From the NCBI RefSeq assembly GCF_029633865.1, contig NC_079220.1:56643856-56707855 (forward strand): DNA of 64,000 nucleotides. Direction: 5' to 3'. The stretch comes from Lampris incognitus. Lineage: Eukaryota > Chordata > Actinopteri > Lampriformes > Lampridae. Shown piece after piece: positions 1-24,228 of this stretch (position 1 is the first letter of the stretch; every line of letters starts with the position of its first letter). Below the pieces are notes generated by a model. It saw only the letters and a list, made by a program, of their open reading frames with translations, was not told the origin of the DNA and ran no database searches. The position numbers were made by a program, and so were the translations under genes.

Positions 1-1262
1 TTGTGTTGTTATTCCATGTATGTGCAAACATACCTGGCCAAATAAAGATTATTCTGATTTCTCAGGCATTTCCGGTTTTTTTTCCCAGAGAAAAGCCGTA
101 AGACGCGAGACCATGCTGCTGACCTGAGCCATTCCTGCATGTATACCCGACCGCTGCACAAACAAGCATTTTGTTGTCTCACTCGTCACACAGCCTTCTT
201 GAAAATGTTCTCTGTATAGTAATGTCTGTTTGAGACTAACATTGTCCTTTAGCACAAGAAAAGGTAGAAAAAAGATGATTGGTCCAATGGGTTTTGATAC
301 CAATGCTCCAAGTGTTACTCACCATAACGTTCATTGGGGAGCTCATGTTAAAATAGTTTCAATGGAGACGTACGTATATAGAAGGCCATGGTAATACAAA
401 TGTCTTTACACATATCTAAAGCCTTCACTTTGTGTATAGATTAACTTTAGATATAATTTAGTATTTACGACAGTAAATATCTTATGTTGAAGCAGTTATG
501 TACATTGTTTCAAAAGTCCATTGTCTTGGCTCTGTCATAATACAAGTCATGCTGAGACTGGCTGCATATTTTAATATTCAGGCCTCACAACCAGTGACTA
601 CTAAACTGAAATGTATCTAAAAATATTCTAGTTTTTTGTGATAAACAATTTTAGCCGTCTGCTAAGACATTCTCAATTACATCCCCATCCATGAAAGGGA
701 GCGGCCTTTTCACGGGTATAAATGCTGGAATTTACACACAAGAATATTACTTTATTATTGCACCCAAGGGAAAATTCATTAAAAAACAAAAAACACTTAG
801 GGACTCAAACCCAGGTCGCCAGCATGAGAGGCACGGTTTCTCAAAATAGACCCCTGGTCTCTGGGCCCTTGCATAGGGGGCACCTAACGGCTGCCGGATT
901 TATTGAGCTCATGATGGGGCTCCCATCATCTGACACAGACCCCTGTATGAAGAACAAAGGGGATTGTAAGAGATACATCGAGATATGGGTCAGCATCTCG
1001 CACATCAGCAACAATATGGAAACCCACTGAGTTTTCTAGCTTTTCGCCAGTCAAAACGGACCGAGTGTCCAAAAAATGTGTATCTTTGCACTTGACATCT
1101 GCACATGAAATGACATCTTGAGATATGACCTGCAAAGACGTTATTTGTAAAGACATGTTTTATCAACTTGAGCTTCCCTGTTTAATTGGCCAATGATAAG
1201 GGAATTGTTTAAAAACTGAGACATGAGCTCTTTATTTTCAGTCCTTTACATGTTAATCTAGA
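1..1262. other. Gene-free left edge, probably sumo2 intron 1
   Basis: I see no exon-like ORF on either strand. Because sumo2 exon 1 lies to the right on the minus strand and its later exons are not in the window, this stretch is inferred to be intron 1. The first 60 bases (CCAAATAAAGATTATTCTGA) look like the 3' tail of a fish LINE. Around 800-830 a minus-strand GGGTTTGAGTCCC box-B-like motif hints at an old tRNA-derived SINE, too decayed to delimit. Confidence 0.4.
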
Positions 1263-1265
1263 TCA

Positions 1266-1900
1266 CCCTGTTTACACTTGGTTTTAAAATGCGTTTTGGG
1301 CGATCGGATCACAAACAGACAGTGAGACACGTCGCTGTGTCTGTCACGCGTCTCCAAACGCGCCCTGCTGACCCACGTGCTGACCACTTGTGATCAGATT
1401 TCGTTACTGTCTGCGTCACTTCCGCTACAAGGTCAAAGTGCCTCAGTCAAGCGCCAGATTTGCCGAATAGCTGTGAGAACAATAGCTGATGTTTGAAGAG
1501 GTTTCAAGTACTAATACACATGTACGGACTGCTGAGACTGACAGGACTGATTCTTCTGCCCACGTGGAGGTCAGGCGTCTCGTTTCACCTGTACTCCAAC
1601 CACCTACACTCTCCTCCATCTCCATTTATTCTGAAATTGGCGCGCGGTTACCAAAACCACCACCACATCCTGCGTTGATGACGTAACTTCCTGTTACGTC
1701 CTTGTCGGGGACGCATCAGGACGCATCAGCGTTTACACTACAAACGATATGTGGGTCAAATGCGTGCCGGACCACCTCGGCAAGTGGTTTGCGTAACCGG
1801 TTCACTGAACGTTTCGGTGGTCGTTTACACTTGTATTCAGCGCCGTCCACTTGTGAGCCGATCACAAAAAAACGCATTTTAAAGCCAAGTGTAAACGGGG
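1266..1900. mobile_element. MITE-like DNA element with about 47-bp terminal inverted repeats
   Basis: The left end reads CCCTGTTTACACTTGG and the right end, on the complement, reads CCCCGTTTACACTTGG. Similarity continues inward through TTTTAAAATGCGTTTT and the GATCGG..CACAA block. The element is about 635 bp, has no credible transposase ORF, and lies beside the large minisatellite. I could not find a matching target duplication, so the superfamily is not assigned. It is probably a non-autonomous cut-and-paste element. Confidence 0.6.
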
Positions 1901-1994
1901 CGTATCGCAGCCATACCGCTCCTTCTTTCTTTACAGATCAAGACGCTTCTCAGTTTGCAGCTTCGCACGACCCAACACACCAAGCTGCATCCTG

Positions 1995-4179
1995 CCACCG
2001 CGATGAATTAACCAAGTCAACTTGCAGCGACCGCGATGAATTAACCAAGTCAACTTGCAGCGACCGCGATGAATGAACCAAGTCAACCTGCAGCGACCGC
2101 GATGAATTAACCAAGTCAACTTGCAGCGACCACGATGAATTAACCAAGTCAACTTGCAGCGACCGCGATGAATTAACCAAGTCAACTTGCAGCGACCACG
2201 ATGAATTAACCAAGTCAACTTGCAGCGACCGCGATGAAGTAACCAAGTCAACTTGCAGCGACCGCGATGAATTAACCAAGTCAACCTGCAGCGACCGCGA
2301 TGAAGTAACCAAGTCAACTTGCAGCGACCACGATGAATTAACCAAGTCAACCTGCAGCGTCCGCGATGAAGTAACCAAGTCAACTTGCAGCGACCGCGAT
2401 GAAGTAACCAAGTCAACTTGCAGCGACCGCGATGAATTAACCAAGTCAACCTGCAGCGACCGCAATGAAGTAACCAAGTCAACCTGCAGCGACCACGATG
2501 AATTAACCAAGTCAACCTGCAGCGTCCGCGATGAATTAACCAAGTCGACTTACACCGTCCGCAATGAAGTAACCAAGTCGACTTGCAGCGACCGCGATGA
2601 AGTAACCAAGTCAACTTGCAGCGACCGCGATGAATTAACCAAGTCGACTTGCAGCGACCGCGATGACTTAACCAAGTCAACTTGCAGCGACCGCGATGAA
2701 TTAACCAAGTCAACTTGCAGCGACCACGATGAAGTAACCAAGTCAACTTGCAGCGACCACGATGAATTAACCAAGTCAACTTGCAGCGACCGCGATGAAT
2801 TAACCAAGTCAACTTGCAGCGACCGCGATGAAGTAACCAAGTCAACTTGCAGCGACCGCGATGAAGTAACCAAGTCAACCTGCAGCGTCCGCGATGAATT
2901 AACCAAGTCAACTTGCAGCGACCGCGATGAAGTAACCAAGTCAACTTGCAGCGACCGCGATGAATTAACCAAGTCAACTTGCAGCGACCGCGATGAATTA
3001 ACCAAGTCAACTTGCAGCGACCGCGATGAAGTAACCAAGTCAACCCGCAGCGTCCGCGATGAATTAACCAAGTCAACTTGCAGCGACCGCAATGAAGTAA
3101 CCAAGTCGACTAGCAGCGTCCGCGATGAATTAACCAAGTCAACCTGCAGCGACCGCGATGAATTAACCAAGTCAACTTGCAGCGACCACGATGAATTAAC
3201 CAAGTCGACTTGCAGCGACCGCGATGAAGTAACCAAGTCAACTTGCAGCGACCGCAATGAAGTAACCAAGTCAACTTGCAGCGATCGCGATGAAGTAACC
3301 AAGTCGACTTGCAGCGACCGCAATGAAGTAACCAAGTCAACCTGCAGCGTCCGCGATGAATTAACCAAGTCAACTTGCAGCGTCCGCGATGAATTAACCA
3401 AGTCGACTTGCAGCGTCCGCGATGAAGTAACCAAGTCAACTTGCAGCGACCGCAATGAAGTAACCAAGTCGACTTGCAGCGACCGCGACGAAGTAACCAA
3501 GTCGACTTGCAGCGACCGCAATGAAGTAACCAAGTCAACCTGCAGCGACCACGATGAATTAACCAAGTCAACTTGCAGCGACCACGATGAATTAACCAAG
3601 TCGACTTGCAGCGACCGCGATGAATTAACCAAGTCGACTTGCAGCGACCACGATGAATTAACCAAGTCAACATGCAGCGACCGCGATGAATTAACCAAGT
3701 CGACTTGCAGCGACCGCGATGAAGTAACCAAGTTAACTTGCAGCGACCGCGATGAATTAACCAAGTCAACTTGCAGCGACCGCGATGAATTAACCAAGTC
3801 AACTTGCAGCGACCACGATGGATTAACCAAGTCAACCTGCAGCGACCACGATGAAGTAACCAAGTCAACTTGCAGCGACCGCGATGAATTAACCAAGTCA
3901 ACTTGCAGCGACCGCAATGGATTAACCAAGTCAACCTGCAGCGACCACGATGAAGTAACCAAGTCAACTTGCAGCGACCGCGATGAAGTAACCAAGTCGA
4001 CTTGCAGCGACCGCAATGAATTAACCAAGTCAACCTGCAGCGACCGCAATGAATTAACCAAGTCGACTTGCAGCGACCGCGATGAAGTAACCAAGTCGAC
4101 TTGCAGCGACCGCAACGAATTAACCAAGTCAACCTGCACCGACCGCAATGAATTAACCAAGTCAACCTGCAGCGACCGC
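1995..4179. repeat. 33-bp minisatellite, about 66 copies, in sumo2 intron 1
   Basis: The array consists of a 33-bp unit whose core reads ACCAAGTCAACTTGCAGCGA followed by CCGCGATGAATTA. Copies differ at a handful of fixed alternatives: GAATTAA or GAAGTAA, CGACC or CGTCC, CGCG, CACG or CGCA, GTCAAC or GTCGAC, CTTGC or CCTGC. These variants are shuffled along the array, as expected from unequal exchange or gene conversion. Because 33 is a multiple of three, frames without a stop in the unit stay open, which gives minus-strand ORFs of 569, 409 and 381 codons with an 11-residue period. These are not considered genes. The array ends about 350 bp from sumo2 exon 1. Confidence 0.95.
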
Positions 4180-4189
4180 GTCCGACCCG

Positions 4190-4960
4190 ACGAAAAGGAG
4201 TCATTCGGGTCGGCGAACCTCTCGCCAACAAACACACGGGTGGAAAACGCGCACAACACAAGTTCGAGCGCTCTCCGGCACGCAGCCGTGGCAGAGGACG
4301 ACGCCAGCTAGCGGCGCATCTGGTTGGCTGTCCCCGCATTCAAGCACGCAGCGCTCTACGCGCCTACGGAAGCGCGTTCACAAGTCTTCCGGTGTACCCA
4401 AGTAGTAGTTGTTGTTTTGTTCTTCTTGCGCACAAGCGAGCGGACCGCCGGAGAAGACCAGAACCCGGAGCGCTACGTTCAGCGCGGCTCCGCGGCTAAA
4501 CAGGGGGGTGAATTGTTGAGGGGCGCTCACCTTCGGCTTCTCGTCTGCCATGGTTACTCTTCCCGCGCTCCTTCGAGCTCTCACACAAAGAACGCGCGCA
4601 CGTACTCGTGCGTTTTAAAGATGTGGTCAACGTGCGCGATCCCGTTCCGTCGCGCGTCCGCCGCGGTCGCCTCTGAATGGCCAACAGTAGTCACGAGGGG
4701 GAAAGCGCGCTCTGGACACGGGCGGGAGGGTCACAATGCGCGTGAAGGAAGTTTTTAAACAGACGCGTGAACGCGCATTGGAACGTTTCTGCGCTTCTTT
4801 TGGCGTTTGCGGGAATTGATCGTTTCCACACGAGCCCGCCGCGTCCTGCAGCCGGGACTCGGACCAGCGAGGCCGTGCGGCGCAAGTCCGCTCCCCCTCC
4901 AGGAGGACCGCCCGGCGGCCATTTTGTTTCCACTGTCGCCGATGACTCCATGTGTCTAAT
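4190..4960 (-). promoter_or_regulatory. sumo2: CpG-rich promoter region of sumo2
   Basis: This segment is markedly richer in GC and CpG than its surroundings and spans sumo2 exon 1. On the minus strand a CAAAATGGCCGCC motif (4913-4925) resembles a YY1 site. No TATA box is apparent. The extent is judged by eye. Confidence 0.55.
4531..4551 (-). CDS. sumo2: sumo2, first coding exon only (SUMO2 precursor)
   Basis: The minus strand reads ATGGCAGACGAGAAGCCGAAG, encoding MADEKPK, followed at once by a consensus donor GTGAGC (4530-4525). MADEKPK is the N-terminus of vertebrate SUMO2, a ubiquitin-like modifier conjugated to lysines of nuclear proteins; SUMO3 and SUMO1 start differently. The 21-nt coding part of exon 1 fits the known gene structure. 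The ubiquitin fold and the C-terminal diglycine are in exons beyond the left edge. Position and orientation next to nup85 match human 17q25.1. A seven-residue match is short, so confidence rests on the match, the donor, the CpG island and synteny together. Inference: the 33-bp minisatellite lies in intron 1. Confidence 0.8.
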
Positions 4961-4969
4961 GTCATGTAG

Positions 4970-5800
4970 CGCTATAACGTCACACTGTTTACTCGCACCT
5001 GGGGGGTTTGGTCGTGTTGCATTGATTCATTGTTATCACGTACAACTGTTTTTACGCTGCAACAATACGACGTCAGAGTTCCAGTACAGGCAGACTCGAA
5101 ACAAAAAAACAATAATGATTGTACTCTAAATAAAATACAACGCAAAAAAGACAAAATAAAGGGGTTAACACAAATGAACAAGGACAGGTTGACACAAAAA
5201 TAAACTTAGGTTGATGATCAGACGATGACAATAAGAGCCAGTATGTTAGGAGTCTCAAGAAACAACAACAACAATGTCAATCTAAGCTGTGCATTTATCT
5301 CATGTGTTTAATGTTGTTTTTCCAAGATGAGGGCTGTTTCCATTGCCTTTATGTTAGAAGTTATTTCGCTAAGGGACTTGGAAAAAGAATACCAGACCAG
5401 CGTAAAATAAACCGACTATTGGGCTTGGAGCCAACAACCTTGGATTTGTAAATGTGACATTTACCAAGCGAACACAGAATGCTGAGAGCATCATCTGCAA
5501 GGAGACGGGCCGGCATGGCAAGCAAGGAGCCGACCACGCCGTCCTTCCTCGTACTCACAGCACGAAAGCGTCGCTCACTCAGACAAACAACAGATGACAA
5601 TGGCGCCCGCATGGTTTAGAGAGCGAGGCTCTTGGCTTTGTCATTATGTCATATCCGCAGAGCAACAAATCATAGTTTTACATTTTAAATTCAACGTGTG
5701 TGCAAGAGAACGTTGTTTAATAGTAGCGTTTCGCGGTAAAAACGCTTTTATGTCATCTATTGGTCGGAAAAAGACAGGCAGTTTGTTTTCATTCAGGCAG
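4970..5800. other. sumo2-nup85 intergenic space
   Basis: This is the interval between the divergent promoters of sumo2 (minus) and nup85 (plus). It is AT-rich in its first half. I see no gene, RNA or named repeat. Confidence 0.5.
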
Positions 5801-5815
5801 TCGTGAGCCCTGCCA

Positions 5816-5823
5816 TGACGTCA
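5816..5823. promoter_or_regulatory. Perfect CRE palindrome upstream of nup85
   Basis: TGACGTCA, the full CREB/ATF palindrome, lies about 143 bp before the nup85 start codon inside a GC-rich stretch. It is a plausible core promoter element. Function is inferred. Confidence 0.45.
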
Positions 5824-5965
5824 AACGCCTGCGACGGGAACCGGCCGGGGGGTCCTTCAACTGAACGATCGAGGCGCGGAAATCCTGTGGTTCGAGGTGT
5901 GATATGTTTGCGCCTTGTTGCCGCCAAGGCTTTGACTTGTGTTATTTTACCCACCGGCCTTTATA

Positions 5966-17441
<11,476 letters not shown>

Positions 17442-17520
17442 ATGATGGACATTCCCACGGAAAGTCTTTTTGCATTTTTGTATTTTGTATATATAATCAA
17501 GTATCTACTGTGTTTTTGAT

Positions 17521-17526
17521 AATAAA
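17521..17526 (+). terminator. nup85: nup85 polyadenylation signal
   Basis: AATAAA lies 80 bp after the nup85 stop codon, followed by CATTTGTGTTG (GT-rich). The convergent gga3 3' UTR must end shortly beyond; a minus-strand AATAAA-type signal is visible as TTTATT near 17658. Confidence 0.75.
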
Positions 17527-17639
17527 CACTTTCATGACGTGCATTTGTGTTGAAACAAATGGTTTAAAAAAATATTGGTCAATTCAGAGTAGTGATCCGA
17601 GTCATTCTCATCTATGAGCAGGTGGATAGTAAGGATTTA

Positions 17640-19227
17640 CAGACATCAATTGAAAGACATTTATTTCTTCATGCAGCAAACAAACAGCACATCATACATT
17701 ATATACAAGCCTAACACACTCTCAATATCTATCTACACATCAAACACCAGACGAGAAGTACGTCTATGTACACAGCGCACACACACTTGTGTGTATCAAC
17801 TATGCTGAGAGCAATTTGAGGATTACCGTGGAAGGGGTTTAAGTAAACAGGATTGGGTGGACTTGTGTGTGTCAAGTTAGACATGACAGTCCTCTGCCGT
17901 TCAGCTGTTGTACACTGAAGTGTTTGGCATGATGACAGATTCCCACTTTGCGCTACCACACCAGCTTGAATTCAGGTTTTCGGTCACTTTGAACTTGCTG
18001 GGTTTAGAGATGCACTGAAATACTGAACCAAATGTCACGTCCAAAAATCAACTAAAGTCCAATACTGACGATGGCAGAAAAGAGCTGCACTTTAAGGATA
18101 AATAAATACAAATCCAGTGTTGTCTATGATTGAACCGTAAAGAATCTATGGGCATATCATTGTCCATTTAATTTGAATAAATTAAAGAAATACACAAGAA
18201 ATAAAACCAGCAGTGGTTCATAATCACAACTTATTGATAGCATACCATGAATGAGGAAATAAACCTAAGCACTATGGGTTAACCTTCCCATAATGCAACA
18301 AAACTGGGGTGTGATGGTGCACTGACAAGAAACAATAGGCTAAATAAGCTACTATAATTGTCAAACACAATATACTTCACCATTTCACATCTCAAGTCTG
18401 AAAGCTAAAACGTGATTACTTGATCACTCATGCCCTAAAATGGCCACCAAGTAATATAAAATAATAAATGTTTCTGCAGAAATGAAATGTCGGTTACACA
18501 GCTATTCAACAAGACTATCTCACAAATAAGCTTTCAGTTATTTTCTTCCGAGTCCAAACAGGCAACATATCATTCCCAGTTCTCCAGATTCACACTGACG
18601 GCGTATGCATATGCTACAGGTTGTGTGAGTGCTCGGCCAAAGGAATAAATAGCGTAGTTATTGTACAGTAGATCCTAACCGCTTTGTTGAAGGTGGTTTG
18701 CAGCAGACATCCCAAAACCAAACGACTTGTCTCTTGGGAATCTCGGCGTTTCTTGCCAGCATATTTTGATAAAAACTTAACATGGGTTCGTTTTTACTTT
18801 CTGCGTATCTTGCTGTCTTGTCAGTCTCAGGCTGGGCGCTTGTGCAAAGAAATCTTACATTCATATCCGTTAAAAAGACCTTTAAGAAAGATCTGCTGAA
18901 GTGTTTGTACTGATACCACTGACTTGGAGACAACATGGCTGTCACTGTGAGGCAGAGATGAAGCATTACAGAGTAAAAGGTTTTGGTGTCTGCTGAGAGT
19001 TTCTTGCTGACAAACGATGGCAGATAAAAACTAGCCAACTGAGGGAATGATGAAGTTGAAAGGTAGCATTGTGTTGGTATTTTCACATCAGCATTTTTTT
19101 CCCCACCTTTTGCGCCACCATTTTCGTACTGACACCAACTCTCTGGGATATGCGCTTAAAATTAGACATCCCTTCATGGAGTATGGGTTGGCATGGTCCT
19201 ATTGCGTAGTATTAGGCGAGAGCTTTG
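17640..19227 (-). other. gga3: gga3 3' untranslated region (inferred)
   Basis: About 1.6 kb separates the gga3 stop codon from the convergent nup85 poly(A) site. No other gene is visible, so it is read as gga3 3' UTR plus a short intergenic gap. The short ORFs here have no recognisable domains. Confidence 0.5.
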
Positions 19228-22200
19228 CTATAAGTGACCCCATGTCTCTGGTAGGGGGAACTGGTCCACCTCGCCCACCTCATTGCACACAAGCTCGCCT
19301 AGCGTGAAACCCAGCTTGTAGCGTAGACGCACCTTCTCCTGTGAAAACGCAAACACAGGGCTTTTCTAAACACTCGAACATCTCATGTAACCCAGTGCCC
19401 CTCCCAGCCGCTACCGCCATGACAAAAACTTTAACTTTCCCTGCAAATCATCCACTTCCGAAAATACAAAATCCATATTTGTGCATCGTACATATACACT
19501 ACCATAATCGTCTGTGATCTGTGTGTTTCCATAATCTGCATGTTTTAAAGATGTTACTACAGTACCTTGGTTGGGTTGGCCAGCAGCATGATCTGGGTGA
19601 TGGAAGCGGGGGGAAGAATGGGATTGAAGGGGGCAAGCTCTGTTCCTGATGGAGGCTGCAGCTTCACCTTCATTGACTGGAGCAGAGTTAAAGATGATAG
19701 CACTCTGAAGACTTAGTTCACGTTAGAATCTGAATTTATATGATGAAGAAAATTTGCAAGATTTTTGGTAGCTGAAACGGTGCAATTATGCATAGTGTGT
19801 GTGTGGAGAGGTTGTCTCTACCTTGGGTACAGCAGCCTGGAGTGTCACATTGTGGACAGGTAGGGGAGCCGTATTGAGCATGGACACCACCATTACCAGT
19901 ACATCAGGCCTGCCAGGGGGACAATCTGATGCAAAGTTGAGCAGCACACGGACCCCATCCTTATCATAAGCCGTCACAGGTAGTACTTTACCTGGGGACA
20001 GACAAGGCAAAGATTATCAGGGGACTATGGTGGACATGGACCTACCAGTTTGACTTTGATTGGATATTACCAATCTACTGACACTCCCCATAGCTCTCCC
20101 TCCATGTATTATCAGTCTTACTATTCATCTGTTCCAAAAGTTCTTTTTTTTTTTTAACCATCACCGTCTGCCTACCTCCCTCTGTCCCCTTCTCCTTCCC
20201 TCTTCATGTCTATCCATCCCACCCTACCTGCCTCTCACCCACTCACTTGGTCTGATGGCCTCCAGAGGAACATGCACATTGCCTAGGGACACCTCTGGTC
20301 CTCTAGAGGGGCTACCCTGGAGAGGAGGGTGGGAGGGGGACAGGGAGCGGAACAGCGGGCTGCCTGGGGCAGAGCCCAGACTCTGGGCCTTGGCGTGGGA
20401 CACAGCGGGGGAGCCGGGCATGGCGGCCTGAAGGAGAGCGGTTGAGATGGGTGCACACTGCCCGGGCATGGAGGGGAGTACTGCCACTGGCATCCTGAAG
20501 CCACTGCCCATCGTCTGACTGGGCAAACTGAAAATCACAGTTACAACATTACAACGAATCCTTCATGGAGAAGCAATGCCAAGTATATCATGTTAAGGAT
20601 ACGACCTGTTTTTTACAACCTAGGTCTTATTTTTGCAGTTTTTGTATCATTTTACTTACCTCACTGCAGAAAGTTTGGACATGGGGCCACCGATAGAAAG
20701 GTTTATAATGGGCAACTGAACACGAGCAGCTGACGTGTCAAGTCCAATTTTTCTTTTTCAAATTTTTTTCTCCCCAATTGTATCCGGCTAATTACCCGAC
20801 TCTTCTGAGCTGTCCCGGTCTCTGCTCCACCCCCTCTGCCGATCCGGGGAGGGCTGCAGACTACCACATGCCTCCTCCGATACATGTGGAGTCGCCAGCC
20901 GCTTCTTTTCACCGGACAGTGGGGAGTTGCACCAGGGGGACGTAGCACATGGGAGGATCACGCTATTCCCCCCAGTCCCCCCCGAACAGGCGCTCCAACC
21001 AACCAGGACACACACCCACATCCGGCTTCCCGCCCACAGACACAGCCAATTGTGTCTGTAGGGACGCCGACCAAGCTGGAGGTAACGCGGGGATTCGAAC
21101 CGGAGATCCCTGTGTTGGTAGGCAACGGAATAGACCGCCACACCACCCGGATGCCCCCATAAAGTCCAATTTAACCCAATTATGTAAAGCATGTATTTGA
21201 AAATGAAAATGCAAGTTAAAAGTTATGGTGAAATATCTGATATTATCTGAGGTCCAACCACTTGACTGAGCTGCTTTCTGGTTCAGCTTGCAGGAACGGC
21301 CTGCCTGTTCTTCCTGCAGGTTGCGGTATTCATCAGTTAACTACCTGGCCAGTGCGACTGAGAAGTCATAGATAACGGGCAGTCGTGAAGAGTGTAACCG
21401 AGGCACTAGGTTCTTGTTGTTGAAAGGACATGTTTAAAGCTCATGTTCAGCTGCCGCATAAGACACTGTTTTAAAGAGATGTCTAGCAGTGGTCTTGTGT
21501 CCAAAGTCTCCAAAATGAAACCACTGAGTGAAATAACATATGCATGTTGGTAAAAACTGACTAAGGCCCTGGTTGTAAAAAAAAAAAGAAAAGTATTATC
21601 CTTTTAGAATAAATATGAAAACGTGAAGTACAGTTTGTGAGGATTAGTCAGTTATATCATCAAGGTAAGAATAGTGAATTTGACTCAAAACAACCAAGTA
21701 AATACAGTGTAAACTTGTGTTAGAACACCACCTCTCCATTTCCCCAAATGAAAAGTATACCAAAAGGACATCAATAAACTGAAAAAAGAGAGTTTTTCTG
21801 GATGTCCAAGTTTCTTAATCTGAGATGAAATGAACTTGATTCAACTAATGAACATGTACATTTTCTGCTCTCCAAAGCCCAGCATAGCCAGATCTTGTAA
21901 ATCCTTGAGGGAATGTGTGACGGGGGGAGGTCCTGCTGGGGGCAACATTGGACCTGAAAGAGCTATGCTACCAAACAGGTCCTGACTCGGTTCTGGGGCC
22001 TGCAGAGGAGAAGTAGGAATGTGAGGTTAGATGAAACGTGTACACAGAATCGACCTGCTGCTCATTCACACTTCCTCATACCACTGTTTCAGATGGAACT
22101 ACTTGATGAGTGAGTGATCGACAGAGTCTGGAATTCAGACTCGAGTCAGATTTAGAGCGCTCACAGTGTTGTAGGATACAGTTGGTTATAAAACAGATTC

Positions 22201-24176
22201 TAAAATTTTATGTGACATGATACGCATGTTCCATTTTACCATCTGACAAACGGTCATCATTAAGCGATAAAATAGGTAGCTTCTCTCTCACTCTCTAAAT
22301 TCTTCACTGAAATTCAGATTTGGCTAATCAGAGTTTTGAAAGCAACAGATATCCACAAAACAATGTAGAAGAGCAGGTACTAGCCACAAATCATGTCTGA
22401 CAACACATTTTGAGGACTGTTGCTCAGATGTTAACATGGGCAGTCAAAACTAAAATGGACAGAGTAGTTCTTTCTCAATATGAGACAAATATAGTGGAAG
22501 TGACGTGATAATTTGCAGCTAAGTTTGCCATATTTTTCTTTTCATTACTCGAGGAAACGCATGTCAGATGCAAGTTCCTCCAATGCTGTAATAAAATTTG
22601 AATATTTCACAGCTATTGAAGAGTGAAACACTAATGGTCGGATAAATGAGCCGAGTTTGCCTAGATGTCACTTTACTACACCGAAAAAACAAAAAGCCTT
22701 ACCAAATGCTAAAGCTAAGATTAGCCACCTGTATACACACTAGAAGGAGAAATGAGTGGTACCTGCAAAGCGTTCCACTGACTGGGTTGCTCACTGAGCA
22801 TGGGTTTTGACTGGCTGCTCAGAGAGGGGACAGGATCACTCAATCCTGAAAGCAGGCAATGGGAATATTGTCATAAAGCCACATCATGAAAACAACTCCA
22901 GTACATTGTCACTCTTGAAATAATGCATCAGGAAGTACCCAAGGACAGTAGTTCATCATCGAGCAGAGAGAGAGAAGCGGAGCCCTTGTGAATGGCTGGG
23001 TGGCTGGGGCTGCTGGTTTGACTGCCATGGGAACCGCCTGGTCGTTTGGGAGGAGGAGGCAAGACCGGGATAGGGAAAGTCATGGGACTGGCTGAGATGG
23101 CATCCGAGGGCTGAGTAGGTGGGCCAGGTTGAGGAGGGCTGGGAATGTCAATGCCAGCTATGTCAATCAGTGTCTCTGTTGTTTCACTGCTCCCTGTTGT
23201 GTTTGGGGGGGGGGCGGGAAGGAGCAAAAGAGAAAGAATGAGAGATAGCGATAGAGGGATAGCACCCACAATAGCTCATGATAACTGCACTGCATGCATT
23301 AGGGACATTAGCTTATAACAACTGTCAAGATACTCGTTGGTCAGAAAAGAAATGCAGTGTGTTTATGTGCATCTTTCACTATTCTCATACCAGCTGTAGT
23401 TCTACACTCTTCACCATCACCACCGATGGTCTGCCCTTCAACGATCTTCTTATAGGAGTTGATGACCTTAGAAAGGTCATCACTGGCCTGCAAGATGTCA
23501 CCTGAGGGGTTTAAAGTAAAAAGGTGTTTCTGTATGCAGCAAAAAGATAACATTAAAGCAGATGACATCTCTGGTAATTAAGGAGAACAACAAACTTGTT
23601 CTCACCCAAACTTGAATCATTATCCTCCGTCTCGGTGGCCATTTTGAAAGCAGCTCGTCTCAACTTGTCACAACGCTCATAGAGTTCCTGGGGCGATAAT
23701 AGATAGTCAAAACATCAGAAAAACAATTTTATTTCAGTCCTTGTTGAAACAAACTGATGTCTGTCAATGTTATTGCTATGCTGATATGTTTAACTGAGAG
23801 TCAGCTGTGCACCAGACAGACAGATGTTTTCTGCCAGAAGCTGTTAACCGTCTTCTTCGCCGTTATTATTCTATATGAACTTTCTTGCTGAGACATATGG
23901 TGATGACTGTCTACTGTAATGCTGTTTAGTGTACCGGACAGGGGTTCAGTGTGGTGATGTAAATAAACACCTGATAGATTGTTGAGTTTATGTTCTGTGT
24001 ATTATTATTTACTGAGGCAGTGGTTGTTGTATGTCTCTATGATGTCAGAGATGTGTGAAGCATGTGTATGGATAACATCATGGTAATCACAACTGATAAT
24101 GCCTGTGACATTAGCTTTTATATCATGAATTCTTGCTCAGTATTTTGTGAGTGAGGCAGCTACATTTATTTAAGAT

Positions 24177-24228
<52 letters not shown>

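Noticed and set aside
722-1156. Small protein gene left of the minisatellite
   Set aside because: The two overlapping ORFs on opposite strands have no domain, and a tRNA-like box suggests SINE debris.
1931-4339. Long minus-strand ORFs of 381, 409 and 569 codons
   Set aside because: They are periodic translations of a 33-bp minisatellite; the period is a multiple of three, so open frames arise automatically.
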